From JBGQOJ01 sp052119585 (GTDB taxonomy: Bacteria > Pseudomonadota > Alphaproteobacteria > Rhodobacterales > Rhodobacteraceae): DNA of 64,000 bases. The stretch is from assembly GCF_052119585.1 (NCBI RefSeq), contig NZ_JBGQOJ010000003.1, forward strand, positions 159,434-223,433. Reading direction: 5' to 3'. The first letter of the stretch is position 1. Each line of letters starts with the position of its first letter. The notes beneath the pieces were generated by a model. That model worked only from the letters and a program-made list of their open reading frames with translations. It made no database searches and had not been told where the DNA came from. Of this stretch, positions 40,554 to 49,397 are shown piece by piece. The translations under genes and the position numbers were made by a program.

Positions 40554-43500
40554 CGGGTCACTTCTGGTGGTGCGCGGCGGAATATTTCCCGGAACATGCC
40601 GGGGGTGAAGATCGACAGCGGGTTGACGCTGACAGACGGGTCGGATGCCGGGCCCTTCATGGTGAAGTTGAACCCGAACAGCCCCTCGCCCTTGCGGGTA
40701 AAGATGCTGCCGATGCCATTGAGCAGATAGATCGGGGATACAACCCCCTGCATGTCCATTTTTTTCGAAACCAGATCGAAAAACCCGTCCATCGACAGAC
40801 CCAGCGACGCCCCCGTCGCGCTGCTTTGCGTGACGGTAACGGACGTCGGCGTCATGCGGAACCCGGCCTGAACATCGTTGAACATCAACCCGTCGCCGTT
40901 CATCTGTTCCAAAAGCCCCACAACGCTGATCGCGCTCAGCAGTTCGGCCATGGCCGACGCCCCGCGCACAGAGATATTCTTGCCCGTCAGCCTGCCGTCA
41001 TAGGTGCCCGCCTCGCGGCGCGGCACAAGCGTGAGGTCCATCGCCCCGTCAAAGGCCTTTTCGAACAGCCCCGCCGACCGCATCACGCCGCCCGCATCAT
41101 CCGAGGTGATGCGGATCGCGGTTCCCTCTTTCGACGGGGCAAGCGCCCCCGCGACCGGCGCACCGCCATTGACCCGCGCGGTGAAATTGCCGTTGAACCC
41201 GCCGTTGGTGCCGAAATTGCCCCGCATGTCGGTCAGGCTGATGCCCTCGGACACCACCAGCCTGTCCAGCGCGATCCCGATCGGGCCGCTGGCATCGGCC
41301 CCGCCAGCGCGCCGCGAAAAGGTTGTCTTGCGAATGTCGATGATGCCCCCCTTGACAGAAACGCCCACAGGGCGGCCCCTGCCCCGGCCAACCAGATCCA
41401 CCGGCGCATCCAGCCATCCGCCGATCTGGACGCGGGAAAGCCGCGCGACCTTCAGCCCGCCGTTCGCGTCAAGATCGACGCGGCCGCTGGCCTTCAGCCC
41501 CGCCACATCCACATCAATCGAGTTGATCTGCGGCGGCGTTCCCAAATTCCCAGACACAGCCAGCCGCCCCTTGGCAGCGGGCGGTTTTGCCCATCCCAGC
41601 GCCGGAATGCGCAACCCGACACGGTTCAGATCTGACACCAGTGAAAACGCAGGCGCCTGGCCGCGCACAAGGTCGATCGCGATTGTGCCTTCGCCCACTC
41701 CGGTCACGCTACCCTTGGGCAACCCGATACCGAAATCATCGACAAAGGTCTGCGACAGCGCCACGGTTCCCTCGACCCGGCTTTTCCCCTTGCCCTCGGG
41801 GCCGAAGTTTTGCCGCCATGCGGCACGCACCGGCACCCGGTCAACCTTGCCCGCGCCCTTGACTGTCAGACCGGACCGGTCCACCGTGACCGCCAGTTCC
41901 GGTGCCGTTAGAACATGCCCTTTGACAAGCTTGTCCGATCGCACGGCCGTCAGGACGGCATTGGCCTGATAGGTCACCTCCTCGATCGGCACTCCCTTTT
42001 GCAATGCCACCTCGATCTGCGCGGTGATTTTGGCGCGCCCTTCGGTTAGATCAACGGGCTGCTGCGCCTTGCCGATAAAGTTGAACGGCGCCTCGTCCAG
42101 AATGGACATGGCTGCGGTGATCGTGCTTTCGCTGACAACGCTGATCCGGCTGATCGCGGGTTTCCGGGTCACATCCGGGATCATAAACACCGACCCCGCG
42201 ACATTCAACGCGCCACCCTGCCGGGCTGGCACCTCTCCCTTGTCCAGAACCATCGTGTAGGTCTTTCCCTCGATCGTCGCATAGCCGTGACCGCCCTGCA
42301 CCGTCGGCAGGGTTTTCAGGAACTTCACCTCGGCATCCGAAAATTCATACCCCAGCGACAGGCGCGGGGCCTCGTTCGGCCTGAACCGCACCGCGCCCTT
42401 GACGTCGAACAGCAAACCGGTGCGCACGTTCGTCGAAATCCACTCGCGGGTTTTGGGCACCAACCCGGCAGGCCAAAGCGCCAGAAGGCGGTCATGCTGG
42501 ATCGCGTTCAACCTGACATCCAGCGCCGCATCCCAGCCTTCGGGGGCGGCGAACACCTTGCCCTTGGCGCGAAGTTCCCTGTCGCCATCGGTCAGAACCA
42601 GCTGACCGACATCCATCGTGAACGGATCAAGGCGCAGCCGGAAATCCAGCGCGCCTTCGTTGAATGTTACGGGCTCCTCGAACATATCCGGCGGGTTGAC
42701 CAAGACATCGGTGAACCGCACCTGCCCCAACAGCGCCTGCGGCCAGCCCTCTTTCATCTCGCGCAGATAGGCCTTTCCCTCGGCCTTGATCCGCGCCGCA
42801 TCGGTGACGACTGACAACTCGTTGAAGGCGATCATCTGGATCAGCGGATCGTAGGAAAAATAGGCCCGCCCCGACGAGAACCCCACCGGCTTTGTCCCCT
42901 TCGTCGGCTGCACCACGCCTTTGCCGATATCCAGCGTCCCGTTCAACGTTCCCAACTGGCCCGCGTCATTGACCGCCACCCGCAACGCCCCAGAAATCGG
43001 CGCGTCAAGCACGGCAAGCCAGCTCAGCGCCGGGGCCTGCGCCGCCAGTTCGGCGGCAGGCACATTGTGGATCGTCGCACCCAGAGTCGCCGACGGCGAT
43101 CCGGTATCCGTCTGAAACGTGAAGGCCGCAGTCGATACTGTGCCGCCGTCGCCCAACAGATCGAACCCGACGCGGATCGACAGGTTCCGGTCCAGCTTGT
43201 CCAACGACATGCCCCCACCCTCGACCTGCCATGTCTTGCCGGTCCGCGCGTCCGCCAGACGGATATTCAACTGCTCGACCTCGACCAGTTCCAGCGCGGT
43301 CAGCGCGGGCACACCAAAGGCATGATCCACCGCCTCGAGGACATCGACGATAGAACCGGTGAACCCGGCCGGCGCCGCCAGATCGCCAAAGGACAGGTCG
43401 AACTGGCCCGACTTCAGCCGTCGCAGCGCCACATCGGCCCCGAACAAACGCAGGGTCTTTGGCCGGATCTGCCCCTGCATCAGCGCGGGCATCGAAAAAC

Positions 43501-43837
43501 GGGCGCGAATATCGCTGAGGCGGGCCAAGGGCTGTTCGGCGCCGTCGAACACCACCACATCGCGCAATTGCAATCTTGGGGTCCAGTCATCCTCGATCCG
43601 GACGGTGATCGACCCAAGCGTCACCGCGCCCCCCGCCATCGACGCGCTCATCCGCGTCTCGACGCGCGTGGTCACACAATCCGGAAGCCTGACCGGATGC
43701 GCCTTGACCGCGAACAGCGACACCGCAACCGCCGCCACTATCAGCGCCAGTTTGAACCGCAGCACGACCCAGATGTGACGCCAGCGCAACCGCCGCTTTC
43801 GCCGTTCTCGATCCGGTGATTTACTGCTTTGGGTCAT
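40550..43837 (-). CDS. Large AsmA/YhdP-like envelope protein (DUF3971 family)
   Basis: A 1,095-residue protein: short basic cytoplasmic tail, one N-terminal membrane anchor at about residues 25-47 (LALIVAAVAVSLFAVK), then about 1,000 residues of beta-rich repeat typical of the AsmA/YhdP group, including DVRLNAIQHDRLLALWPAGL and a C-terminal NGIGSIFTRKGEGLFGFNF. In E. coli such proteins bridge inner and outer membrane and carry phospholipids; that role here is inferred. Start uncertain: ATG 43835-43837 with GAGGCGG upstream is preferred over ATG 43849 or TTG 43888. Coupled to queA. Confidence 0.88.
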   Translation of the reverse strand: MTQSSKSPDRERRKRRLRWRHIWVVLRFKLALIVAAVAVSLFAVKAHPVRLPDCVTTRVETRMSASMAGGAVTLGSITVRIEDDWTPRLQLRDVVVFDGAEQPLARLSDIRARFSMPALMQGQIRPKTLRLFGADVALRRLKSGQFDLSFGDLAAPAGFTGSIVDVLEAVDHAFGVPALTALELVEVEQLNIRLADARTGKTWQVEGGGMSLDKLDRNLSIRVGFDLLGDGGTVSTAAFTFQTDTGSPSATLGATIHNVPAAELAAQAPALSWLAVLDAPISGALRVAVNDAGQLGTLNGTLDIGKGVVQPTKGTKPVGFSSGRAYFSYDPLIQMIAFNELSVVTDAARIKAEGKAYLREMKEGWPQALLGQVRFTDVLVNPPDMFEEPVTFNEGALDFRLRLDPFTMDVGQLVLTDGDRELRAKGKVFAAPEGWDAALDVRLNAIQHDRLLALWPAGLVPKTREWISTNVRTGLLFDVKGAVRFRPNEAPRLSLGYEFSDAEVKFLKTLPTVQGGHGYATIEGKTYTMVLDKGEVPARQGGALNVAGSVFMIPDVTRKPAISRISVVSESTITAAMSILDEAPFNFIGKAQQPVDLTEGRAKITAQIEVALQKGVPIEEVTYQANAVLTAVRSDKLVKGHVLTAPELAVTVDRSGLTVKGAGKVDRVPVRAAWRQNFGPEGKGKSRVEGTVALSQTFVDDFGIGLPKGSVTGVGEGTIAIDLVRGQAPAFSLVSDLNRVGLRIPALGWAKPPAAKGRLAVSGNLGTPPQINSIDVDVAGLKASGRVDLDANGGLKVARLSRVQIGGWLDAPVDLVGRGRGRPVGVSVKGGIIDIRKTTFSRRAGGADASGPIGIALDRLVVSEGISLTDMRGNFGTNGGFNGNFTARVNGGAPVAGALAPSKEGTAIRITSDDAGGVMRSAGLFEKAFDGAMDLTLVPRREAGTYDGRLTGKNISVRGASAMAELLSAISVVGLLEQMNGDGLMFNDVQAGFRMTPTSVTVTQSSATGASLGLSMDGFFDLVSKKMDMQGVVSPIYLLNGIGSIFTRKGEGLFGFNFTMKGPASDPSVSVNPLSIFTPGMFREIFRRAPPEVTR

Positions 43838-43941
43838 CCGCCTCGCCATATTCGGGCGCGATCGGCGCCTCTTGCCTTTATCTATCAAAGTTTTGCGCTA
43901 AAACAGAAGTCAACAAATGCGATAGCAAGGATCACAAGACC

Positions 43942-44403
43942 ATGATCGACCAAGGCCAGACCGCCCCCGACTTTACTTTGCCCCGCGATGGCGGCACCGA
44001 CATCACCCTGTCCGCCCTGCGGCCAAAGGCCGTCGTGCTGTATTTCTATCCCAAGGACGACACCAGCGGTTGCACCGTCGAGGCGCTGGATTTCACCGCA
44101 CAGGCGGCCGCGTTCGAGGCGGCAGGGGCCGTCGTGATCGGTGTGTCGAAGGACACAGTCGCCAAGCACGACAAATTCGTGGCCAAGCATGGACTGGGCA
44201 TAGCGCTTGTGTCCGACGCGGATGGCACCCTGTGCGAGGACTATGGCACCTGGGTTGAAAAACAGATGTATGGCAAAACCTACATGGGGATCGAACGGGC
44301 GACCTTTCTGATCGACGGCACCGGCATGGTCGCCCGCGTCTGGCGCAAGGTCAAGGTCGGCGGACATGTGGACGAGGTGCTTGAGGCCGTGAAGTCCCTG
44401 TGA
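43942..44403 (+). CDS. bcp: Thioredoxin-dependent peroxiredoxin, Bcp/PrxQ type
   Basis: A 153-residue PrxQ-type peroxidase that reduces hydroperoxides using thioredoxin. The peroxidatic cysteine lies in YPKDDTSGCTVEALDF (C44). The usual second cysteine five residues on (GCTxEAC) is replaced by D49, so this is a one-cysteine variant; C93 in TLCEDYG is a possible alternative resolving residue. Start ATG 43942. It is divergent from the AsmA-like gene and overlaps the DUF455 gene by one base. Confidence 0.93.
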   Translation: MIDQGQTAPDFTLPRDGGTDITLSALRPKAVVLYFYPKDDTSGCTVEALDFTAQAAAFEAAGAVVIGVSKDTVAKHDKFVAKHGLGIALVSDADGTLCEDYGTWVEKQMYGKTYMGIERATFLIDGTGMVARVWRKVKVGGHVDEVLEAVKSL

Positions 44404-45218
44404 TGAAGCCCTTGACCGACATGGCAGTCGAGGTGCTGAACACCGCCGATGGCCGCGCAAAAACCGCCCTGTCGCGCACATACGCCGCCCTGTGGCAGGC
44501 CGCGCGCGCCGATGGCACGGTGCCGCCCATCGGCACCGCCACGCCGCCCATGCAGCCCGCCCGACCGGCCCTGCCCGAGCTGCTGGCGCCGCGCGACGTG
44601 CCGCGCCGCCGCCCCGGCACCCCCGAGGGCCGGATCGCGCTTTTGCATGCCGTCGCCCATATCGAACTGAACGCGGTGGACCTGCATTGGGATATCATCG
44701 CCCGCTTCGGCCATGTGCCGATGCCGGTCGGGTTCTATGACGACTGGGTCAAATCAGCCGACGAAGAATCCAAGCATTTCAATCTGATGTGCGACTGTCT
44801 TGAGGCAGTCGGCAGCCACTACGGCGCGATGTCGGCCCATGCGGGCATGTGGCACGCCGCCGAAGACACCGCCGGCGATCTGATGGGGCGACTGGCCGTG
44901 GTCCCCATGGTGCTGGAGGCCCGCGGCCTGGACGTGACCCCCGGCATGATCGAGGTGTTCCGCAAGGCGGGCAACACCCGCGCCATAGACGCCCTTCAGG
45001 TGATCTATGCCGAGGAGGTGCACCACGTGGCCTACGGATCGAAATGGTTCCACTTTCTGTGTGGCCGCCATGACCTTGATCCCAAAGTGGTTTTCCACGA
45101 TCTGGTGCGCCGCTATTTCCACAGCACGCTGAAGCCGCCGTTCAACGAGGAAAAGCGCGCAGAGGCGGGAATACCGCCGGATTTCTATTGGCCCCTGACA
45201 GAGGATGCCGCGCCGTGA
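44403..45218 (+). CDS. DUF455 ferritin-like protein
   Basis: A 271-residue protein of the DUF455 family with a ferritin-like di-iron signature: LLHAVAHIELNAVDLHWDI (residues about 80-98), SADEESKHFNLMCDCLEA near 119, and YAEEVHHVAYGSKWF near 202. The E and ExxH spacing fits a metal-binding four-helix bundle. No reaction is established for this family. Start at ATG 44403 (TGATG junction with bcp), preferred over GTG 44400. The pairing with a peroxidase suggests an oxidative-stress context, by position only. Confidence 0.88.
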   Translation: MKPLTDMAVEVLNTADGRAKTALSRTYAALWQAARADGTVPPIGTATPPMQPARPALPELLAPRDVPRRRPGTPEGRIALLHAVAHIELNAVDLHWDIIARFGHVPMPVGFYDDWVKSADEESKHFNLMCDCLEAVGSHYGAMSAHAGMWHAAEDTAGDLMGRLAVVPMVLEARGLDVTPGMIEVFRKAGNTRAIDALQVIYAEEVHHVAYGSKWFHFLCGRHDLDPKVVFHDLVRRYFHSTLKPPFNEEKRAEAGIPPDFYWPLTEDAAP

Positions 45219-45362
45219 CAGGGCGGGCGCAGGCCAATCGTTAACCACATGCAACGCATATAGGCGAAATCTCGCCGGTATCGGCGCCGTTTCGCCGTGC
45301 AACCCAGTGCAAATGCTCAAAAATGTTGCGGGATTGGCGACCTGCCGTTAATCACGACCCAA

Positions 45363-45391
45363 GTGTCTTGGTGCGGGGACGTCCAAGGCAC
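45363..45391. promoter_or_regulatory. Inverted repeat upstream of the M23 peptidase
   Basis: GTGTCTTGG (45363-45371) and CCAAGGCAC (45383-45391) pair with one mismatch around 11 bases, 38 bp before the TTG start. It can act as an operator or fold as a 5' UTR hairpin. The rest of the 210-bp gap upstream shows two TTAA-type half-sites (TTAACC, TTAATC) but nothing firm. Confidence 0.4.
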
Positions 45392-45428
45392 TTTATCGTA
45401 TGGGGATGAGGCAACCGGGGCAGAACTA

Positions 45429-46769
45429 TTGAAATCGCGTATCGCACACAAACTGAATGTCGCATTAGAGCGTCATCTTCCAGAACAACGGCTTTTTCTA
45501 AGATCAGATCATGAAACCCGGTTTATCCGGCTTTATCCCGTCACACAGGCCATCGCCCTGACGGGAAGTGCGCTTGTTGTCGCCTGGACGATCATCGCGA
45601 CGGCCATCCTTTTGATGGACAGCATCGGGGCCGGCAATGTCCGCGAACAGGCGAAACGCGAGCAATTCACCTACGAGGCACGGCTGAACGCGCTGTCGCG
45701 GGAACGGGACAAGCGCGCCGAAGAGGCAAGCGCAGCCCAGCAACGCTTCAGCGTCGCGCTGGAGCAGGTCTCGGTGATGCAGTCCAGCTATCTGGCCTCC
45801 GAAGATCGCCGCAAAGAGCTGGAAACCGGGATCGAGGTGATCCAGAAGACCCTTCAGCGCGTTGTCAAAGAGCGCGACGGGGCACTTCAGGAAACCGACG
45901 TTCTGACCGCCCAGCTGGAAAGCACCACAGGGTCCGCCCGCACCGACGCAGGCCGCGCCGACGATATCGAAGGCACTGTCGATTTCCTGACCGCAGCCCT
46001 TGATACCACCGCGCAAGAGCGTGACCAAATCGCCTCGGACGCTGCCGAAGCCTTTCAGGAGGTGCAAGAGTTGGAACACGAGGCGCGTCTGGTGGAGGAC
46101 CGCAACAACAAGATTTTCGGCCAGCTGGAAGAGGCCGTCAGTGTCTCGCTTAGCCCGCTGGACAAGATGTTCCGCGCCGCCGGCATGCCCACAGACCGGA
46201 TTATCGAAGAGGTGCGCCGCGGGTATTCCGGCCAGGGTGGCCCGCTGACCCCCATCGCCTTTTCGACCAAAGGCAACCCGTTGGACATCGACAGCCTGCG
46301 TGCGAATGCGATCATCGGGTCGCTCGACAAGATGAACATGTATCGCATCGCCGCCGAAAAAGCGCCCTTTGCCATTCCCGTCAAATCGGCATTCCGGTTC
46401 ACCAGCGGGTTCGGCGTGCGCCGTGACCCGATCACCGGCGGATCGCGGATGCATTCAGGCACAGATTTTGCCGGCGCGCATGGCACTCCGATCTATGCGA
46501 CCGCCGACGGTGTCGTGACACACGCAGGGTGGTCATCGGGCTATGGTCGCCTTGTGAAGATCCAGCATCAGTTCGGAATCGAAACCAGTTACGCCCATCA
46601 ATCCCAAATCCGCGTGAAGGTTGGTCAAAGGGTCTCGCGTGGCGACCGGATAGGTGATATGGGAAACACTGGCCGGTCTACCGGCACGCATTTGCACTAT
46701 GAGGTGCGCGTGGGCGGCAAGCCCGTAAATCCAATGGTTTATATCAAGGCAGCGAACGATGTTTTCTAA
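45429..46769 (+). CDS. M23 metallopeptidase with coiled coil, bactofilin partner (LmdC-like)
   Basis: A 446-residue protein: cytoplasmic head (LPEQRLFLRSDHETRFIRLY), one membrane span near residues 42-66, a long coiled coil from about 73 to 230 and a C-terminal LytM/M23 domain. Zinc ligands are visible in SRMHSGTDFAGA (H, D) and THLHYEV (HxH). It should cleave peptidoglycan crosslinks. The start is TTG 45429 with GGGGCAG upstream; no in-frame ATG fits, and the cytoplasmic-head pattern begins there. It overlaps the bactofilin gene by 11 bp, as in the LmdC-BacA pair of stalked or budding alphaproteobacteria. Confidence 0.9.
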   Translation: MKSRIAHKLNVALERHLPEQRLFLRSDHETRFIRLYPVTQAIALTGSALVVAWTIIATAILLMDSIGAGNVREQAKREQFTYEARLNALSRERDKRAEEASAAQQRFSVALEQVSVMQSSYLASEDRRKELETGIEVIQKTLQRVVKERDGALQETDVLTAQLESTTGSARTDAGRADDIEGTVDFLTAALDTTAQERDQIASDAAEAFQEVQELEHEARLVEDRNNKIFGQLEEAVSVSLSPLDKMFRAAGMPTDRIIEEVRRGYSGQGGPLTPIAFSTKGNPLDIDSLRANAIIGSLDKMNMYRIAAEKAPFAIPVKSAFRFTSGFGVRRDPITGGSRMHSGTDFAGAHGTPIYATADGVVTHAGWSSGYGRLVKIQHQFGIETSYAHQSQIRVKVGQRVSRGDRIGDMGNTGRSTGTHLHYEVRVGGKPVNPMVYIKAANDVF

Positions 46770-47262
46770 AAGCAGGATCAACGAGCCCGGCCCGAAACAG
46801 GCTGATTCAGAGACGGCAAAGACCCCCGAGGCGCCCGTGTCAAAGCCGATGGGTGACTTCACCCCATCCGCGCCCAAGGCAAAGCCCCCCGCATCGGTTT
46901 TGTCCTCTGACCTGACGATCACCGGCAACCTGAAGACCACCGGCGACATCCAGGTCGAAGGCACCATAGAGGGCGACATTCGCGCCCATCTTCTGACCGT
47001 CGGCGAAAGCGCCACTGTCCGGGGCGAGGTCATTGCCGACGACGTTGTGGTCAACGGCCGCGTCATTGGCCGCGTTCGTGGCCTGAAGGTGCGCCTGACA
47101 TCGACCGCACGTGTCGAAGGCGACATCATCCACAAGACAATCGCAATTGAATCGGGCGCCCATTTCGAAGGCTCGGTCCAACGTCAGGACGACCCGCTGA
47201 ACAACGGCACGACCAAGCCTTTGCCAGCGATCCCTGCGGCGAAAGATCCAGCGAAAAGCTAA
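46759..47262 (+). CDS. Bactofilin
   Basis: A 167-residue bactofilin. N-terminal disordered part to about residue 44 (proline-rich, PVSKPMGDFTPSAPKAKPPA), then the polymer-forming beta-helix (LTITGNLKTTGDIQVEGTIE, repeating G-I-x-G patterns to about 140), and a short disordered tail. Bactofilins form nucleotide-free filaments on the inner membrane and recruit wall enzymes. The gene starts inside the last codons of the M23 peptidase gene, so the two proteins are made together, supporting a filament-guided peptidase. Confidence 0.93.
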   Translation: MFSKSRINEPGPKQADSETAKTPEAPVSKPMGDFTPSAPKAKPPASVLSSDLTITGNLKTTGDIQVEGTIEGDIRAHLLTVGESATVRGEVIADDVVVNGRVIGRVRGLKVRLTSTARVEGDIIHKTIAIESGAHFEGSVQRQDDPLNNGTTKPLPAIPAAKDPAKS

Positions 47263-47283
47263 GATCGCCGGATATCAGAATTC

Positions 47284-47312
47284 AGGGCGTCAGAGGCAAC
47301 TCTGGCGCCCTT
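47284..47312. terminator. Terminator between bactofilin and DUF2189 genes
   Basis: AGGGCGTCAGAG and CTCTGGCGCCCT pair over 12 positions (one G-T) around GCAA. The T-run is short. Genes converge on it. Confidence 0.7.
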
Positions 47313-47343
47313 ATTCGTTAGTAAACCGGGGAACGTCGGGGTT

Positions 47344-48126
47344 CTACACCTCGAAATACAGCGCCCTGCGATACAGGTGCCAGGTGGCGTGCCCAAGCAC
47401 CGGCAGAACCACCAGAAGCCCCAGAAAATAGGGAACCATCCCGATCAGCAGCAGCACCATAACGATGGCCCCCCACAGGATCATCATCGGCAGGTTCGCG
47501 GTCACCGTCTGGAAACTGATGATCATGGCGGTGACGAAATCCAGTTCCTTGTCCAGCAACAACGGCAGGCCCATCACGGTGATCGAAAACGTCAGCGCCG
47601 CCAGCAACCCGCCCACAACCGACCCGACAGCAAGCATCGTCAGCCCGTTGGGCGTCAGGAAGACGTCAAAGGACGATGTGATATTGGTCATCGTGCTCAG
47701 CCCGAGAAACAGCGCGAAAATCATGTGGCCGATGAAGAACCAGAACATGAAGATCAGGATGATAATCGCCGAAAGCGCCGGAATCTGCCGGTCTTTCTGG
47801 TGAAGGACAACGCCCAGGACTTCTTTCCAGTGGGGTTTTTCCAGCGCTTCCAGCTTGCGGCTGACCTCGTAAAGGCCGACCGCCGCGAATGGCCCGATCA
47901 GCGGAAATCCGAAGGCCGCGAACACCAGCCATGACGTCTGTCCGGTGAACGCCGTCAGCCGCCAAAGCAACAGACCGCCCGCGACATAGATAATGCTGAA
48001 GAACAGCCCGAATTCCGGTGCGGCGCGAAAATCACGCAAACCCGCCATCAGGGATGAGGTCAGATCGACGAACCGGATCTTGCCGATGTCAGGCAAGGCC
48101 GATGCGGCCGGTAAAGATGTGTTCAT
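47344..48126 (-). CDS. DUF2189 membrane protein
   Basis: A 260-residue protein with about six membrane segments and the DUF2189 pattern: PDIGKIRFVDLTSSLMAGLR at the start, FGLFFSIIYVAGGLLLW, FPLIGPFAAVGLYEVSRKLE near 72-92. Members are sometimes mislabelled as cytochrome oxidase subunits, but no haem or copper ligands are seen here. Start ATG 48124-48126; a GTG one codon upstream is possible. Function unknown. Confidence 0.87.
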   Translation of the reverse strand: MNTSLPAASALPDIGKIRFVDLTSSLMAGLRDFRAAPEFGLFFSIIYVAGGLLLWRLTAFTGQTSWLVFAAFGFPLIGPFAAVGLYEVSRKLEALEKPHWKEVLGVVLHQKDRQIPALSAIIILIFMFWFFIGHMIFALFLGLSTMTNITSSFDVFLTPNGLTMLAVGSVVGGLLAALTFSITVMGLPLLLDKELDFVTAMIISFQTVTANLPMMILWGAIVMVLLLIGMVPYFLGLLVVLPVLGHATWHLYRRALYFEV

Positions 48127-48208
48127 CACGGATCAGCTCCTCCCAAAGCTCGCGCGTCGGCGGAGTGTCGCGCGTCGGGGCCCGTGACGTCAAGGGGGCT
48201 GCGCCCTG

Positions 48209-49333
48209 CTATTCGCCCTGTGCTTCGGCGCGGGATTTCCCTGCGACGTCCTTGGCCAGCGTCGCGGCCATGAACTTGTCCAGATCACCGTCCAGCACGC
48301 CCTGACTATCCGAGGTTTCCACCCCTGTGCGCAGGTCTTTCACCATCTGGTAGGGTTGCAGGACATACGACCGGATCTGGTTGCCCCAGCCCGCGTCGCC
48401 CTTCGCATCATGTTGTTCGTTGATCGCCGCATTCCGGCGATCCAGTTCCATCTGGTACAGCCGCGACTTCAGCGCCTTCATCGCGATGTCGCGGTTCTGG
48501 TGCTGCGACTTTTCAGAGCTGGTCACGACAATACCCGTGGGAAAATGGGTGATCCGCACCGCAGAGTCGGTCGTGTTGACGTGCTGCCCGCCCGCCCCCG
48601 ATGACCGATAGGTGTCCAGACGGATGTCGTTCGGCGCGACCTCGATTTCGATGTTGTCGTCGACAACGGGGTAGACCCAGACAGAGCTGAACGAGGTGTG
48701 ACGCCGCGCGGCACTGTCATAGGGAGAGATGCGCACAAGCCGATGAACCCCCGATTCAGACTTAAGCCAGCCATAGGCATTCGGCCCGCTGATCTTGTAA
48801 GAGGCGGACTTGATGCCCGCTTCCTCGCCTGCGGATTCAGACTGAAGCTCTACCTTGTAGCCCTTCTTTTCCGCCCAACGAACATACATCCGCGCCAGCA
48901 TACTGGCCCAGTCGCATGATTCCGTGCCGCCGGCACCCGCATTGATTTCAAGGAACGTGTCGTTGGCATCGGCTTCGCCGTCAAGCAGCGCCTCCAGCTC
49001 TTTCTCGGCGGCCCGCTTGGCCAGCGTTTTCAGGGCCTCTTCGGCGTCCGCGATGATACCGGCATCGCCTTCCATCTCGCCCATTTCGATCAGCTCGATG
49101 TTGTCGGACAGTTCCTGCGCGATGCCCTTGGCTGTCTCTACGGCATCGACAAGGGTCTGACGCTCTCGCATCAGTTTTTGTGCCTTTTCGGAATCGTTCC
49201 ACAGGTCGGGATCCTCGGCCATGGCGTTGAACTCTTCAAGACGGTGATCGACCGTCTCCCAGTTCAGCCGCTGGCGCAGCAGGGCAATCGACTTTTCGAT
49301 CGCATCGACCGTGTTTTGCGTGTCTGCACGCAT
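48209..49333 (-). CDS. prfB: Peptide chain release factor 2
   Basis: A 374-residue RF2 that recognises UGA and UAA stop codons. The peptidyl-tRNA hydrolysis motif GAGGQHVNTTDSA is near residue 248 and the preceding GGTESCDWASMLARMY near 130. The anticodon-like tripeptide region lies around GVHRLVRISPYD. It reads as one continuous frame from ATG 49331-49333 (MRADTQNTVD), so the autoregulatory +1 frameshift of many prfB genes is absent. It follows PBP1A by 64 bp on the same strand. Confidence 0.96.
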   Translation of the reverse strand: MRADTQNTVDAIEKSIALLRQRLNWETVDHRLEEFNAMAEDPDLWNDSEKAQKLMRERQTLVDAVETAKGIAQELSDNIELIEMGEMEGDAGIIADAEEALKTLAKRAAEKELEALLDGEADANDTFLEINAGAGGTESCDWASMLARMYVRWAEKKGYKVELQSESAGEEAGIKSASYKISGPNAYGWLKSESGVHRLVRISPYDSAARRHTSFSSVWVYPVVDDNIEIEVAPNDIRLDTYRSSGAGGQHVNTTDSAVRITHFPTGIVVTSSEKSQHQNRDIAMKALKSRLYQMELDRRNAAINEQHDAKGDAGWGNQIRSYVLQPYQMVKDLRTGVETSDSQGVLDGDLDKFMAATLAKDVAGKSRAEAQGE

Positions 49334-49397
49334 GACTTGCACCCTTGGATATTGTTTCAGACCTGCCTGATACCAACCCTGCCCCGTCGCGGCAAGG

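Noticed and set aside
49200..49333. Programmed frameshift in prfB
   Set aside because: The early region is one continuous frame with no in-frame UGA after CUU; the autoregulatory site is absent.
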